A DNA stretch of 64,000 nt from Acidobacteriota bacterium (GTDB taxonomy: Bacteria; Acidobacteriota; Thermoanaerobaculia; Multivoradales; Multivoraceae), in NCBI GenBank assembly GCA_028875725.1, contig JAPPCR010000006.1:937786-1001785 (forward strand). Direction: 5' to 3'. A program made the translations under genes and the position numbers. The notes under the pieces were generated by a model. It ran no database searches and was not told the origin of the DNA. It saw only the letters and a program-made list of their open reading frames with translations. This document shows positions 29,787 to 39,283 of the stretch, piece after piece; position 1 is the stretch's first letter, and every line of letters starts with the position of its first letter.

Positions 29787-31517
29787 ATGGAGGGAGCCTC
29801 GGGCAGCGGGAAAGGGTGGCGATGCATCGCTGCGCCGACCTGGCAGCGGGCAGTGCTCTGGGTCCTCCTGCTCGCGCTGGCGGCCGGCGCGGCCGTCTTC
29901 GATCCGTCCGACTGGCCCTACACGGTGGGCGACGAGGGCGTCTACGCGATGCAGGCCCAGAGCCTGGCGTTCGACTTCGACCGGCGCTACGAAGAAGCCG
30001 ACTTTCGGCGCTACCAGCGGTTGACGGGCAAGGTGCCCGACCCGTTGATCCTTCAGAGTGTCGACGACGGAGCGACCCTGGTCTACGCCAAGCCGGTCTT
30101 CTACTCGCTGTACCTGGCTCCATTCGTCCGCGCGGCGCCGCAACGAGGGCCGATTCTGGCCAACCTGCTGCTGCTCGTCGCGGCGGCGCTGCTGCTCGAC
30201 TGCCTGTTGACCACCCGGATCGGGGCCGATGGGCCAGTGGTGGCGGCGTTCCTGCTCTTCTTCTCGGTCACCTTCGGTCATGTCTTCTGGGTCCACGCGG
30301 ACCTCCTCTACCTGGTCGTCGCGGCCCTCGGACTCTGCTGCCTCGACCCCTGGCTCGAGGGCGTGAAGCTCCGTCCGGCGCGGCTGGTGGCCGGGGGCTT
30401 CCTGCTGGCCGTGGCCGGGGCCGGCAGGCCGTTCTACCTCGCGATACTGGCGGCGATGCTGGTGGCCGCGGCGCCGACTCTTCGCCGGAACTGGGGCCGT
30501 CGATCGGCTGCTTTGGCGGCGTCGGGAGCGATCCTGCTGCTGCTCGGCTCAGCCTGGTTCCACCGCGCGAGCGGCGGCGCCTGGACTCCCTACGTGAGCG
30601 AACGGCAGGGATTCAGCAGCGCGACGGGCTATCCGGACGTCGATTTCGAGCGGCAGCGCTGGCCCGAGCTGCTGTCCGTGCGCGGCGACGCGTCCTGGGT
30701 CCGCGAGGGCTTCCTGCTGCCCGACCTCGACGCGGCGCTGCTCGGCCACAACCTGGTCTACGCGTTGATCGGTCGAAGCATCGGCATCGTTCCGTACTTC
30801 CTGCCGCTGCTTGTAGCCTGCGCCTGCCTGCGGCCGGGCTCGCGGCGCCGCTGGCTGCTTCTCGGCATCGCCGTCGGTCTCCTGGCCTTCCTGATCAAGA
30901 ATCCGTACAACTTCTACGGCGGAGCGGGAGCGATCGCGAACCGCTGGTTCCTGCCCCTCTACGCTGCCTGCTGGTTCCTGATCGAGCGCCCGCCGTCCAG
31001 GCGCTGGCTCGCGGCGATGTCGGTGGCAGCGGCGCTGTTCGTCCTGCCGCTGTGGCGGACGGCGGCCTCCTTCCCGCTGGAGATCGATCCCGAGCAGGGA
31101 GCGCGGCGGCTGCGCTACGTGTCGGCCGCGGCGAAGAGCCTCCTGCCGCTCGAGACGTCCCAGATTCACCTCGGATCGGCCCCGGCGGAAATCCAGCACG
31201 GTGACCTGCGCGTCCGGCTGATCGGCGATGGTGTCTGGCGACAGGGTCCGGACGGGATCCGCTATCGACCATCGGCCGACGGCGAACTCCTGGTCGGGTC
31301 GCCGGTACGGCTTGCCCGTCTGACGGTGACCCTGGCGCCTGTCGCCGGCGGTACGGGTCAGGCAACGACGCGCCATGTTCTCGAGCGGCCGACCCGAATC
31401 GCCCGGCACCGCTACTGGTACGGCGGGATTCCACTGAACTACTACCGCCTGCGCCTGCCGGAGCTGATGGGGGGCGACCGGGAGGTCGTCCTGACGCCCG
31501 AGTTCGACTGGCGCTGA
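29787..31517 (+). CDS. GT-C fold membrane glycosyltransferase-like protein (ArnT/PMT-like)
   Basis: A 576-residue polytopic membrane protein. After TM1 the first outer loop holds SDWPYTVGDEGVYAMQAQS, with the acidic DE pair plus Tyr that marks GT-C enzymes such as ArnT and PMT, which use lipid-phosphate sugar donors on the periplasmic side. About nine to ten further membrane segments follow to residue 430, then a soluble C-terminal domain of about 130 residues (LRVRLIGDGVWRQGPDGIRY region). Donor and acceptor are unknown. The ATG at 29787 is preferred over GTG 29748 by position of the first helix; the gene is divergent from the receptor gene with 158 bases between start codons, where both promoters must lie. 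Confidence 0.8.
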   Translation: MEGASGSGKGWRCIAAPTWQRAVLWVLLLALAAGAAVFDPSDWPYTVGDEGVYAMQAQSLAFDFDRRYEEADFRRYQRLTGKVPDPLILQSVDDGATLVYAKPVFYSLYLAPFVRAAPQRGPILANLLLLVAAALLLDCLLTTRIGADGPVVAAFLLFFSVTFGHVFWVHADLLYLVVAALGLCCLDPWLEGVKLRPARLVAGGFLLAVAGAGRPFYLAILAAMLVAAAPTLRRNWGRRSAALAASGAILLLLGSAWFHRASGGAWTPYVSERQGFSSATGYPDVDFERQRWPELLSVRGDASWVREGFLLPDLDAALLGHNLVYALIGRSIGIVPYFLPLLVACACLRPGSRRRWLLLGIAVGLLAFLIKNPYNFYGGAGAIANRWFLPLYAACWFLIERPPSRRWLAAMSVAAALFVLPLWRTAASFPLEIDPEQGARRLRYVSAAAKSLLPLETSQIHLGSAPAEIQHGDLRVRLIGDGVWRQGPDGIRYRPSADGELLVGSPVRLARLTVTLAPVAGGTGQATTRHVLERPTRIARHRYWYGGIPLNYYRLRLPELMGGDREVVLTPEFDWR

Positions 31518-31597
31518 CCGTCCTTCCGTCGTGTGAGCGTCCTCCTCGACTTCCTGGGCGTTGTTTCCCAGACTCTGCGTGTTGGTAGTCTGACGCC

Positions 31598-32389
31598 GTG
31601 AATGCCGCCGGGGGGATCTTGAAGTGGGCGGTTCCTGTGCTGGCCGTTGCGGCTCTGGCCGCCGCCGCGTCGGCGCAGGATCCGTGCATCGACTGCCACG
31701 CCGCGCAGGAACTCGACGAGGTAGCCGAAGTCCACCTGCGGCAGTTCCGCGACTCGGCGCACGCCTCGGCCGGTGTCTCCTGCGCGGACTGTCATGGCGG
31801 CAACCCCTCGACGTTCGTTGAGCTGCGCGCCCACAAGGGAGTGCTCAACAGCGCCCACCGCGATAGCCCGACCAATCACTGGAACCTGCCGCAGACCTGC
31901 GGCCGCTGCCACGACGCGGAGTACGGGGCGCTGCAGCAGAGCGCCCACTACGCGCTGCTCGAGCGTCGCGTTCGCGCGGCTCCTACCTGTCGCACCTGCC
32001 ACGGAAGCGTTGCGGCGCAGTCGCTGGGAGTCGAGGGCGGTCTACAGGGGCGTTGCAATCGCTGCCACGGCCCGGACGCCGATCACGACGAGGTGGGCAT
32101 TCCCGGTGAAGCAGGCCAGGAAGCGCTCGCGCGGGGCGGCCGCAATCTGGCGAGGCTCCGGACCCTGGGCCAACAGCGGGCCGAGGTGAGTCGAGCCGTT
32201 CTGCGGCTCAGGGACCCCTCGAAGCGCCATGAGGCGGCCAACGCGCTGTTCGCGATCGACGGCTCGTGGGACGAGGCGATCGAGGCCGGACACGCTTTCC
32301 ACTGGTCGGACTGGGAGAACGCGCTCGACGCGATGGCGAACTCCATCGCTGAACTCAGGTCGGCGCTGGGGTCCGGCGCCGACCACTGA
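31598..32389 (+). CDS. Pentaheme c-type cytochrome, periplasmic
   Basis: A 263-residue exported multihaem protein. The signal peptide runs to about residue 26 (AALAAAASAQ). Five CxxCH haem sites are present: CIDCH, CADCH, CGRCH, CRTCH and CNRCH, all within the first 170 residues, with spacings and extra His residues (NHWNLPQ, SAHYALL, DSAHAS) able to give bis-His ligation. The last 95 residues have no haem site and look helical (DSWENALDAMANSIAELRSAL-like). Periplasmic electron transfer is the expected role; no terminal reductase or quinol dehydrogenase lies next to it. The start is GTG 31598 and no strong ribosome site is visible. Confidence 0.9.
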   Translation: MNAAGGILKWAVPVLAVAALAAAASAQDPCIDCHAAQELDEVAEVHLRQFRDSAHASAGVSCADCHGGNPSTFVELRAHKGVLNSAHRDSPTNHWNLPQTCGRCHDAEYGALQQSAHYALLERRVRAAPTCRTCHGSVAAQSLGVEGGLQGRCNRCHGPDADHDEVGIPGEAGQEALARGGRNLARLRTLGQQRAEVSRAVLRLRDPSKRHEAANALFAIDGSWDEAIEAGHAFHWSDWENALDAMANSIAELRSALGSGADH

Positions 32390-32436
32390 ACGGCTTCGAC
32401 TGTCGGCCGCGAGGGAGTGTCGGCTCCTCGGGCGGG

Positions 32437-33978
32437 TCAGGTCTCGGACTCGCGGTCCGCTTCCCGAAGCGAGCGCATCAGGGACACCGCCATGAGCGCT
32501 CCGACGACGAGGAGAGGCAGCGAGACGACCAGGGTGGCCGACTGGATGACTCGCAGTTGGTTGTTGCCGCCCTCCTGGCCGATGAACATCAACGTGACTG
32601 GCAGAATGCCGACCGCAACGGCCCAGAACAGCCGATGCCACCGGGCCGGATGGGTTCCTTCCGGCAGGTTGCGGGTGGCAGACGCCGCCAGGCAGTAGGA
32701 CGCGGAGTCGTAGGTCGTGGCAATGAAGACGATCGCCACGAGCGCGAAGACGGCGAGGACGAGGGTCCCGAGCGGCAGAAAGCCGATGCTCTGGGCGATC
32801 GCGGTCTCGCTGCCGGCCTGAGCGGCGATGTCGCGCACGGGAAGCGCTCCCGACAGGTCCAGGTGCATGCTGTAGTTGCCGAGCACGGCGTAGAAGAGGG
32901 CGCAGCCGAGCGTGCCCAGCACCAGCATGCCGAGGATCAGTTGGCGCACCGTCCGGCCCCGGGAGATGCGGGTCACGAACAGGCCCATGAAGGGTCCGTA
33001 GGCAATCCACCAGGCCCAGTAGAAGACGGTCATGTCCTCTATGAAGCCGGTGCGCGCCACAGGGTCCGTCCAGGTGTTCAGCCGGATGAAGTTCTCGAGC
33101 ATCAAACCGATGGAGTTGGTGCCGCTGCGAAGAAGGAAGTTCGTCGGGCCGACGATCAGGATGAAGGCGAGCAGGACGATCGCGGCGAGGACCGAGCCGT
33201 CGGACAGCGGCTTGATGCCTCGTTCGAGTCCGAGGTAGACGCTGGCCGCGAACAGCGTGACGCAGACGAGCAGGATCGTCACCTGAAGTCCGAAGGTCTG
33301 TTCGATGCCCAGGACTTCGCTGACGCAGGCCGCCACCATCGGCGTTCCCAGCCCGAGTGAAGTGCCGGTACCGCCGACAAGGGCCAGGATGAACAGGACG
33401 TCGACGACCCGCGCAGGGGGGCGGTCGTAGCCGTCGCGGCCGATCAGCGCGTGCAGGCCTGTGCTCAGGCGGAGTACCGGCGCGTGCTGCCGGTAGTAGG
33501 GGATCGCGATCGCCACGGCCGGGAAGCAGTACAGCGCCCAGGCCGAGATGCCCCAGTGGAAGATGCCGTAGGTCGCCGCCCATTCGACCGCCTCGGTGGA
33601 GTTCGGGGCGAGTTCGAAGGGAGGCTTGTCGAGGTATGTCACCCATTCGATCGTCGACCAGTAGAGGAGTCCTGCCCCGATGCCGGCGCAGAAGAGCATC
33701 GCCATCCAACTGAAGATGTTGAAGTCCGGCCGGCTATCTTCGTGGCCGAGCCTTCGCTTGCCGTGGTGGCTGAAGGCGAGCCAGACCAGGAAGACGGTGA
33801 CCGCCAGCGTCGCCCACTGGTAGATGAGGCCGAAGCGCTCGGTCAGTGACTCGTAGGCCTGGACCACCAGGGCGCCGCCTGCCTGGGGCGACAGCGCGAG
33901 GGGAGCGCAGACCAGCACGATCAGCGCGACGCTGACGCCGAAGGCGGTGCGGTCGATGCGGGGTGGGCGAGGAGCCAC
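32437..33978 (-). CDS. BCCT-family transporter (betaine/choline/carnitine class)
   Basis: A 513-residue inner-membrane symporter of the betaine-carnitine-choline family with 12 membrane segments. Family signatures are MAMLFCAGIGAGLLYWSTIEW, GIFHWGISAWALYC, TFGLQVTILL, VFYWAWWIAYGPFMGLFVTRISRGRTVRQ split over TM8 and its loop, and TTYDSASYCLAA. The Trp-rich TM8 (WAWWIAYGPF) contains the quaternary-amine aromatic box of the family. The ATG lies 4 bases after the lysK stop, so it is translated from the tail of the lysW operon, an unusual position for an osmolyte or amine transporter. Confidence 0.94.
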   Translation of the reverse strand: MAPRPPRIDRTAFGVSVALIVLVCAPLALSPQAGGALVVQAYESLTERFGLIYQWATLAVTVFLVWLAFSHHGKRRLGHEDSRPDFNIFSWMAMLFCAGIGAGLLYWSTIEWVTYLDKPPFELAPNSTEAVEWAATYGIFHWGISAWALYCFPAVAIAIPYYRQHAPVLRLSTGLHALIGRDGYDRPPARVVDVLFILALVGGTGTSLGLGTPMVAACVSEVLGIEQTFGLQVTILLVCVTLFAASVYLGLERGIKPLSDGSVLAAIVLLAFILIVGPTNFLLRSGTNSIGLMLENFIRLNTWTDPVARTGFIEDMTVFYWAWWIAYGPFMGLFVTRISRGRTVRQLILGMLVLGTLGCALFYAVLGNYSMHLDLSGALPVRDIAAQAGSETAIAQSIGFLPLGTLVLAVFALVAIVFIATTYDSASYCLAASATRNLPEGTHPARWHRLFWAVAVGILPVTLMFIGQEGGNNQLRVIQSATLVVSLPLLVVGALMAVSLMRSLREADRESET

Positions 33979-33982
33979 GCGG

Positions 33983-35227
33983 TCAGCCGGTGACCGGCAT
34001 GGCCGCGGCGAGATTCCTCAGCGCAAGTTCCACGGTGTCGACCGCCAGCAGGTACTCGTTCAGATCCAGGTGCTCGTTCGGTGTGTGGTCGAGTGTACTG
34101 TCCCCCGGGCCGTAGGCAAGGATGGGACAGCGCCAGACGGGCCAGACGATGTTCATGTCGCAGGTGCCGGTCTTGACGACGAACTTCGGCGCGACCTGCG
34201 GGCCGCCGACCGCGCGAATGGCGGCGAGGAACGCGCGGACCAGGGGCGAGTGCCGGTCGGCCCGGACCCCGATCTCGTAGCCGCGCAGGCTCAGTTCCAG
34301 GCCGGCATGCCCCTGCTCGCAGCGGATCGTGCCGGTGCCGCGCTCCGGGTCGAGGTCCGAGAACAGCGGCCCGTCGATGTCCGCCGCCGCGCCGCCAAAC
34401 CAGTCCGTCAGTTCCTCGACCAGTGCGGAGACGTCGAAGTCGACGGGGAGCCTCAGGCCGTAGTCGGCGCGAACAGTGTCATAGAGACCGTCGCTCGTCG
34501 TCCCGATCGAGCGCAGGCTGGGCAGCACACGCTCGAAGGGTGTCCGGCCTCCGTGGCGCTCCGCCACCTGTTCCAGGCGCCGCCAGAGGTCGAACGCGGT
34601 GATGCCGACGCCGACCTCCGGGCCGGCGGTGTGGCTGCTCGGCCGCCGGGCCATCAGGTCGATCAGCAGGCGTCCCTTGTAACCGAGCGTCACCCGGTGC
34701 CAGTGGCTGGGCTCGCCGATGATGCAAAAGTCGGGCGCCGGCTCGTCGCGGCCGTTCAGCCGCTTCAGCAGGAAGTGGGCGCCGCGGGAGGTCGCAGCTT
34801 CCTCTTCCGTCGCGCCGGCGACGATCACCCGCAGGTCGTGGGCGCGGGCCCAGTCTCCACCGAGTCGCGCCGCCGCCGCCACGAAGCTGGCGAGCGGCCC
34901 CTTCGCGTCGACCGAACCCCGGCCATGCAGGACGCCGTGAGGCGATCCGTCGTCCTCGATCCGGACCGGGATGTTCCCCGGCACAGTGTCGATGTGCCCG
35001 AGCAGGACGACCAGGCGGGAGGCCGCGGGGTCGCCCAGTTCGCCGACGGCGTTCAGCGCGCCGTCGACGTGGCAGCGTTCGAGGCCCCGCGCGGCCATCT
35101 GTTCGGAGAGCCAGCCGCTGGCGGCCGCTTCGTGCCGCGACAGCGAAGGCACCGCGACGAGTCCCTGCACCAGCTCGATCTCGGCGCGGTGGCGGCCGGC
35201 GTCGACGGTCCCGGTGTCCACGATCAT
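33983..35227 (-). CDS. lysK: [LysW]-lysine/ornithine hydrolase LysK
   Basis: Last step of the carrier-protein pathway: releases lysine (or ornithine) from the C-terminal Glu of LysW. The 414-residue M20-family metallohydrolase shows the metal-site motifs LLGHIDTVPG (His, Asp), GRGSVDAKGPLA (Asp bridging ligand), GATEEEAATSRGA (catalytic Glu plus ligand Glu), CIIGEPS and the C-terminal DHTPNEHLDL (His). The ATG overlaps the lysJ stop as ATGA. The protein is somewhat longer than Thermus LysK (about 360). The order and overlap with lysJ make the assignment firm; lysine versus ornithine specificity is not visible. Confidence 0.93.
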   Translation of the reverse strand: MIVDTGTVDAGRHRAEIELVQGLVAVPSLSRHEAAASGWLSEQMAARGLERCHVDGALNAVGELGDPAASRLVVLLGHIDTVPGNIPVRIEDDGSPHGVLHGRGSVDAKGPLASFVAAAARLGGDWARAHDLRVIVAGATEEEAATSRGAHFLLKRLNGRDEPAPDFCIIGEPSHWHRVTLGYKGRLLIDLMARRPSSHTAGPEVGVGITAFDLWRRLEQVAERHGGRTPFERVLPSLRSIGTTSDGLYDTVRADYGLRLPVDFDVSALVEELTDWFGGAAADIDGPLFSDLDPERGTGTIRCEQGHAGLELSLRGYEIGVRADRHSPLVRAFLAAIRAVGGPQVAPKFVVKTGTCDMNIVWPVWRCPILAYGPGDSTLDHTPNEHLDLNEYLLAVDTVELALRNLAAAMPVTG

Positions 35228-36396
35228 TCTCCTCCGAGCACGGCCTGGATCGCCTCGGCGCCGCGTTCGAGTTCGTCGTCCGAGACGATCAACGGAGGCA
35301 GCAGGCGGATCACGTTCGGACCAGCGGGCAGGGCCAGGATCCGGTGTTCGGTAGCGAGGCGAGCGATGTGGCGTCCCGCGCGTTCACGCAGGACGACACC
35401 GATCAGCAGGCCGCGTCCCCGAACTTCCCGCACCCGCGGGTTCGAGCCGAAGCGGCTCCTGAGGGAATCGGCGAAACGCCCGCCCACCGTCGCTGCCCTC
35501 TCGGGCAGGTCGAGACGTCGGAGCGTCTCGATCACGGCCAGGCCGACCGCGCAGGCGAGCGGGTTGCCGCCGTAGGTCGAGCCGTGGCTTCCGGGGCGGA
35601 GCGCCTCGGCGACCCGGCCGCCGTAGGCGATCGCTCCGAGCGGAAAGCCGCTGCCGATGCCCTTCGCCATCGCCATCACGTCGGGCTCGAGTCCGGGCGT
35701 GTGCTGATGGGCGAACCAGTTGCCGCAGCGGCCGAAGCCCGTCTGCACTTCGTCGAAGATGAGCATGGCGCCGTGCCGGTCGCAGGCGCGGCGCGCAGCC
35801 AGGAGGAGATCGTCGGTGAGCACGTTGACGCCGCCTTCGCCCTGCACGGGTTCGAGGACGACCGCGGCCGTCTCTTCGGTGACCGCCTGGTCGATCGCCT
35901 CGGCCTCCGACTGAACGAAGACGGCATCGTGAAGCAGGCCGTCGTAGGGCCTGCGGGCAGCGGGGTTCCAGGTCATCGCCAGTGCGCCCAGGGTGCGGCC
36001 GTGAAAGCTGTTCCGGAGCGCTACGGTCCGGCTTCTTCCCGTGACCAGCGCCGCGAACTTGATCGCGCCCTCGACCGCCTCCGTGCCGCTGTTGCACAGG
36101 AACACGCGGTCGAGCGGTGCGGGCAGGACGGCGGCCAGCGCCTCGACGTACTCCGCCCGGACGGCGCTCGACACGTTGAGCGGACAGAAGGTGAGCCGCT
36201 CCGCCTGCTGCCTGATGGCGTCGACGATTGCCTGGTGGTTGTAGCCCAGGCAGCAGACGCCGTAGCCGGCGGTCAGATCCAGATAGCGGTCGCCGTTCTC
36301 CGCAATCAGTTCACAGCCCTCGCCACCGACGATGGGCGGAGTGGGCCGGCGCGGCGCCCAGGTCCCGAGGCGGCGATCCTCGGCGCTGGCACTCAT
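35224..36396 (-). CDS. lysJ: [LysW]-aminoadipate semialdehyde/glutamate semialdehyde transaminase LysJ
   Basis: Class III PLP aminotransferase, 390 residues, which aminates the LysW-bound semialdehyde with glutamate as donor. Visible motifs are LDLTAGYGVCCLGYNH, FLCNSGTEAVEGAIKFA, NSFHGRTLGALAMTW, LIFDEVQTGFGRCG (PLP Asp) and AMAKGIGSGFPLGA with the Schiff-base Lys. It is the ArgD-like member of the operon. Start ATG 36396 overlaps the lysZ stop by one base (TGATG), so it is translationally coupled. A much longer open frame upstream is out of family. Confidence 0.95.
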   Translation of the reverse strand: MSASAEDRRLGTWAPRRPTPPIVGGEGCELIAENGDRYLDLTAGYGVCCLGYNHQAIVDAIRQQAERLTFCPLNVSSAVRAEYVEALAAVLPAPLDRVFLCNSGTEAVEGAIKFAALVTGRSRTVALRNSFHGRTLGALAMTWNPAARRPYDGLLHDAVFVQSEAEAIDQAVTEETAAVVLEPVQGEGGVNVLTDDLLLAARRACDRHGAMLIFDEVQTGFGRCGNWFAHQHTPGLEPDVMAMAKGIGSGFPLGAIAYGGRVAEALRPGSHGSTYGGNPLACAVGLAVIETLRRLDLPERAATVGGRFADSLRSRFGSNPRVREVRGRGLLIGVVLRERAGRHIARLATEHRILALPAGPNVIRLLPPLIVSDDELERGAEAIQAVLGGE

Positions 36397-37295
36397 CACG
36401 AATCCTCCCGCGGGTTCGACGTTCGGACGACGATGTGAGTGCCCGCTCCGTCGAGGGCCGCCTGCACGGGCCGCTCGATCCGGCCGTCGGCGAAGATGAC
36501 CCGGTCGGCCCCGCCGCGGAGCGCCTCGGCGGCGCCGAGCACCTTCTTCTTCATCCGGTCTTCTGCCGCGGCCGCCAGAGGTTCGACTCCAGCGTCCGGG
36601 GCGGCGCCGGAGAGCGCGCCGCGCGCGACTTCGAAGCGGGGAATCAGGGAGTCCTCGTCGGGGAAGTCGGCGAGCAGTCCCGGAGCGCCGGAGAGGTAGA
36701 CGAGGGTCGGGGCACCAAGGGCAGTCGTGATGGCGGCGGCCGCGCGATCCCCGTCCACGTTCACGGCTTCGCCGTCGAAGGAGGCGCCGGGGGGCGTCAG
36801 CACCGGCAGGTAGCCGCCGTCGAGCAGCAGGCGCAGAAGTTCTTCGTTCACCTTCTCGACGGTGCCGGTCCAGTCGTCGCGCAGCACCATTCGCCGGCCG
36901 CCGTGCCGGATGCGCAGCCTGTCCTTGCGGCGCCCCTCGAACAGCCGGCCGTCGAGTCCGGACAGCCCGACTGCTGCAACGCCCTGGCGCTGGAGGAGTT
37001 CGACCCAGCGTTTGTTCACCAGGCCGCAATAGACCATCTCGAAGATCTCGAGCGTGCGGCGGTCGGTCCGGCGGCTGCTGTAGCCGCTTTCGCTGGTCAC
37101 GAACTGTGGTGGGTGTCCCAACTGCTCGGCGACTTCGTTCGTCGTCTCCGCCCCGCCGTGCACCAGGACGACGAGCCGGCCGGCTCGCCACAGGGATCCG
37201 ACATCGGCCACGATGGCCTCGAGGTCGAGCGCCTTGCCGCCGCCGGCCTTGATCACCAGCGGCTGGCCGCTGGGGTTCGGAGTGGGGTCGGACAT
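36396..37295 (-). CDS. lysZ: [LysW]-aminoadipate/glutamate kinase LysZ
   Basis: Amino-acid kinase family protein, 299 residues, phosphorylating the distal carboxylate of LysW-bound aminoadipate or glutamate. It opens with VIKAGGGKALDLEAIVADVG, followed by LVVLVHGGAETTNEVA (HGGG-type loop), the SGLDGRLFEGRR segment, LTPPGASFDGEAVNVDGDRAAAA with NVDGD, and KKKVLGAAEALRGG. These correspond to the ArgB-type substrate and ATP sites. Six bases separate its start from the lysY stop, which belongs to the preceding cistron. The assignment rests on fold plus operon context. Confidence 0.94.
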   Translation of the reverse strand: MSDPTPNPSGQPLVIKAGGGKALDLEAIVADVGSLWRAGRLVVLVHGGAETTNEVAEQLGHPPQFVTSESGYSSRRTDRRTLEIFEMVYCGLVNKRWVELLQRQGVAAVGLSGLDGRLFEGRRKDRLRIRHGGRRMVLRDDWTGTVEKVNEELLRLLLDGGYLPVLTPPGASFDGEAVNVDGDRAAAAITTALGAPTLVYLSGAPGLLADFPDEDSLIPRFEVARGALSGAAPDAGVEPLAAAAEDRMKKKVLGAAEALRGGADRVIFADGRIERPVQAALDGAGTHIVVRTSNPREDS

Positions 37296-37301
37296 GAGCT
37301 T

Positions 37302-38384
37302 CTAAACGGGGTGAAGCCCGAGGAAACCGAGGCCCCGGGTCTCTCCGTAGCCGCACATCAGGTTGGCGCACTGGACCGCGTTGCCGGCCGCGCCCTTCAT
37401 CAGGTTGTCGATGGCGCAGATGACCACCAGGCGCCCGGTCTTTGGATCCAGGTCGAAACCGACCTCGGCGTGATTGCTGCCGGCGAGGATCTTCGGCTCG
37501 GGATAGCGGTGGATGCCGCGCCGGTCCTTGACCAGACGAATGAAGGGATGCTGCTGGCAGAAGGAGCGGTAGGTCCGGAAGAGCTCGCGCTCGGCGGCCC
37601 TGGCATTCGTCGCGTCGGCAAGGAAGATGTGGCTGGTCGCGAGAACGCCGCGCACCATCTCGACGGCCGTCACCGAGAGGTGGACGTCGCCGGCAACGTC
37701 GACGCCGCGGCTGGCGAACGCCTGTTCGACCTCGGCGGTGTGCCGGTGGCCCGTCGGCCGGAAGCTGCGAACCACGCCCGACCGCTCCGGGTGGTGGGAG
37801 GCATCGGACGACGACGCGCCGCCTTCGCTGCTGCCGACTTTCAGTTCGGTGACGACGCCCCGGCTCCAGTCGACGAGATCGTTCTCCACGGGTCCGGGTT
37901 CGAGCAGTGGAAGCAGACCGAGCAGGGTCGCGGTCGCATTGCATCCGACACCGCTCGCGAGGTCGGCGCCGGCCACTGCCTCGCGGTCCAGCTCGGGCAG
38001 GCCGTACACGAAACGGTCGAGCCACAGCGGAGCGACATGGGCGGTGCCGTACCAATCCCCCCAGGCCCCGGCCGAACGAAGCCGGAAGTCCGCCGAGAGA
38101 TCGACGACTTTCGGTGCGAGTTCGGAGTAGAGGTCGATGTGCCTGGCCGCGTTGCCGTGCGGGAGGCAGAGGAAGAGCAGGTCGCAGCGCTCGAGTTCGT
38201 CCACGGTGGAGAAACGCAGATCGGTGTGACCGCGGAGGTTGGGGTGGGTGAAGTGCACGAAGGAGCCGGCCAGCCGGCGCGAAGTGATCTGCGCGACCTC
38301 GAATCCGGGGTGACCGAGCAGCAGCCGCAGCAACTCGCCGCCGGCGTAACCGGACCCGCCGACGATCGATGCTCGGAGAGTCAT
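37302..38384 (-). CDS. lysY: [LysW]-aminoadipate/glutamyl phosphate reductase LysY
   Basis: NADPH-dependent reductase of the ArgC type, 360 residues, giving the LysW-bound semialdehyde. The Rossmann start is [28 protein letters not shown] follows; the catalytic Cys is in [16 protein letters not shown], where ArgC usually has GCYPTA, and the typical LysY/ArgC blocks [11 protein letters not shown] (His) and [10 protein letters not shown] are present. Start ATG 38384 overlaps the lysX stop as ATGA. The same frame stays open for another kilobase upstream but is antisense-like noise there. Confidence 0.94.
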   Translation of the reverse strand: MTLRASIVGGSGYAGGELLRLLLGHPGFEVAQITSRRLAGSFVHFTHPNLRGHTDLRFSTVDELERCDLLFLCLPHGNAARHIDLYSELAPKVVDLSADFRLRSAGAWGDWYGTAHVAPLWLDRFVYGLPELDREAVAGADLASGVGCNATATLLGLLPLLEPGPVENDLVDWSRGVVTELKVGSSEGGASSSDASHHPERSGVVRSFRPTGHRHTAEVEQAFASRGVDVAGDVHLSVTAVEMVRGVLATSHIFLADATNARAAERELFRTYRSFCQQHPFIRLVKDRRGIHRYPEPKILAGSNHAEVGFDLDPKTGRLVVICAIDNLMKGAAGNAVQCANLMCGYGETRGLGFLGLHPV

Positions 38385-39271
38385 ACCGTCTCCGGTTCCT
38401 GGGCCTCGTCCCATCCCACGGCGCCCACCCGTTCGACGAAGTCGATCATGCGCGCGGGAATGTCGACGCCGGTGGGTGCGATCGAGTTGCGGAATTCCAT
38501 CGTGTGGTTGACTTCCAGCACCAGCAGACCGCGGTCGCGGTCTTCCACCAGGTCGACCGCCACGAGGCCGCCCCCGACGGCTCGCGAGGCTCGCCGGCAA
38601 AGGTCGTCGATCTCCGCCGTCACCGGGCAGTTCTCGGTGGAAGCGCCGCGCGCCGTGTTGGTGATCCAGTGCGGCGCCCGGCGGTAGATCGCGCAGAGGG
38701 TCCGGCCGCCGGCTATGAAGGCGCGGATGTCCCGCTCCGGCTTCTCGACGTGACGTTGCAGGTAGAAGATGGAGTGCTGGTAGGAGCCGAGAGTGCTCTT
38801 GTGCTCGAGCAGCGCCTCGGCGGCGTCCCGGTCGTTGATGCGCGCGATCAGGCGGCCCCAGGATCCGACGGTCGGCTTCATGACAACCGGATAGCCGAGT
38901 TCCTCGATCGCGAGCAGAGCCGCCTCGGGCGTCGAGGCCACCCGGGTTTCGGGCGTCGGCACCGAGGCCGCCTGGAGCAGGCTCGACGTGCGGACCTTGT
39001 CTCCGCAGTTCTCGATCACGCGGGCTGGATTGACCGTGGCTACGCCGCGGTCGGCGAGGACGCGCAGGTTGGCCAGAGCCCGGCTGTAGCTGAGCGAGCG
39101 GTCGAAGACGACGTCGAAGTCGAAGGGCGGCTCGAGTGCGCTGCTGCCGCCGAGTGCGAGGACAACCCTGCGGTCGTCGATCAACTCGACGTCGGCCGGC
39201 CGACGCTCGAGCTCGGCAAACAGCAGCTTCTCTTCGGGCCGGACCCGGCTGTATAGGACTCCGATGCGCAT
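38381..39271 (-). CDS. lysX: [LysW]-aminoadipate/glutamate ligase LysX (RimK-like ATP-grasp)
   Basis: ATP-grasp ligase, 296 residues, joining the alpha-amino group of aminoadipate or glutamate to the C-terminal Glu of LysW. Motifs include [43 protein letters not shown], the ATP-lid region [17 protein letters not shown] and the metal site [13 protein letters not shown]. LysX, ArgX and bifunctional enzymes differ in a short loop near the ATP-grasp C-lobe (here [13 protein letters not shown]); I cannot call specificity from it with confidence. It lies 12 bases after lysW. Confidence 0.94.
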   Translation of the reverse strand: MRIGVLYSRVRPEEKLLFAELERRPADVELIDDRRVVLALGGSSALEPPFDFDVVFDRSLSYSRALANLRVLADRGVATVNPARVIENCGDKVRTSSLLQAASVPTPETRVASTPEAALLAIEELGYPVVMKPTVGSWGRLIARINDRDAAEALLEHKSTLGSYQHSIFYLQRHVEKPERDIRAFIAGGRTLCAIYRRAPHWITNTARGASTENCPVTAEIDDLCRRASRAVGGGLVAVDLVEDRDRGLLVLEVNHTMEFRNSIAPTGVDIPARMIDFVERVGAVGWDEAQEPETV

Positions 39272-39283
39272 TTCCGGTTCCTG

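Noticed and set aside
36228-38687. Plus-strand open frame of 819 codons across lysJ, lysZ and lysY.
   Set aside because: Opposite to three recognised biosynthetic genes; composition is low-complexity Arg/Gly/Ala as expected of an antisense frame.
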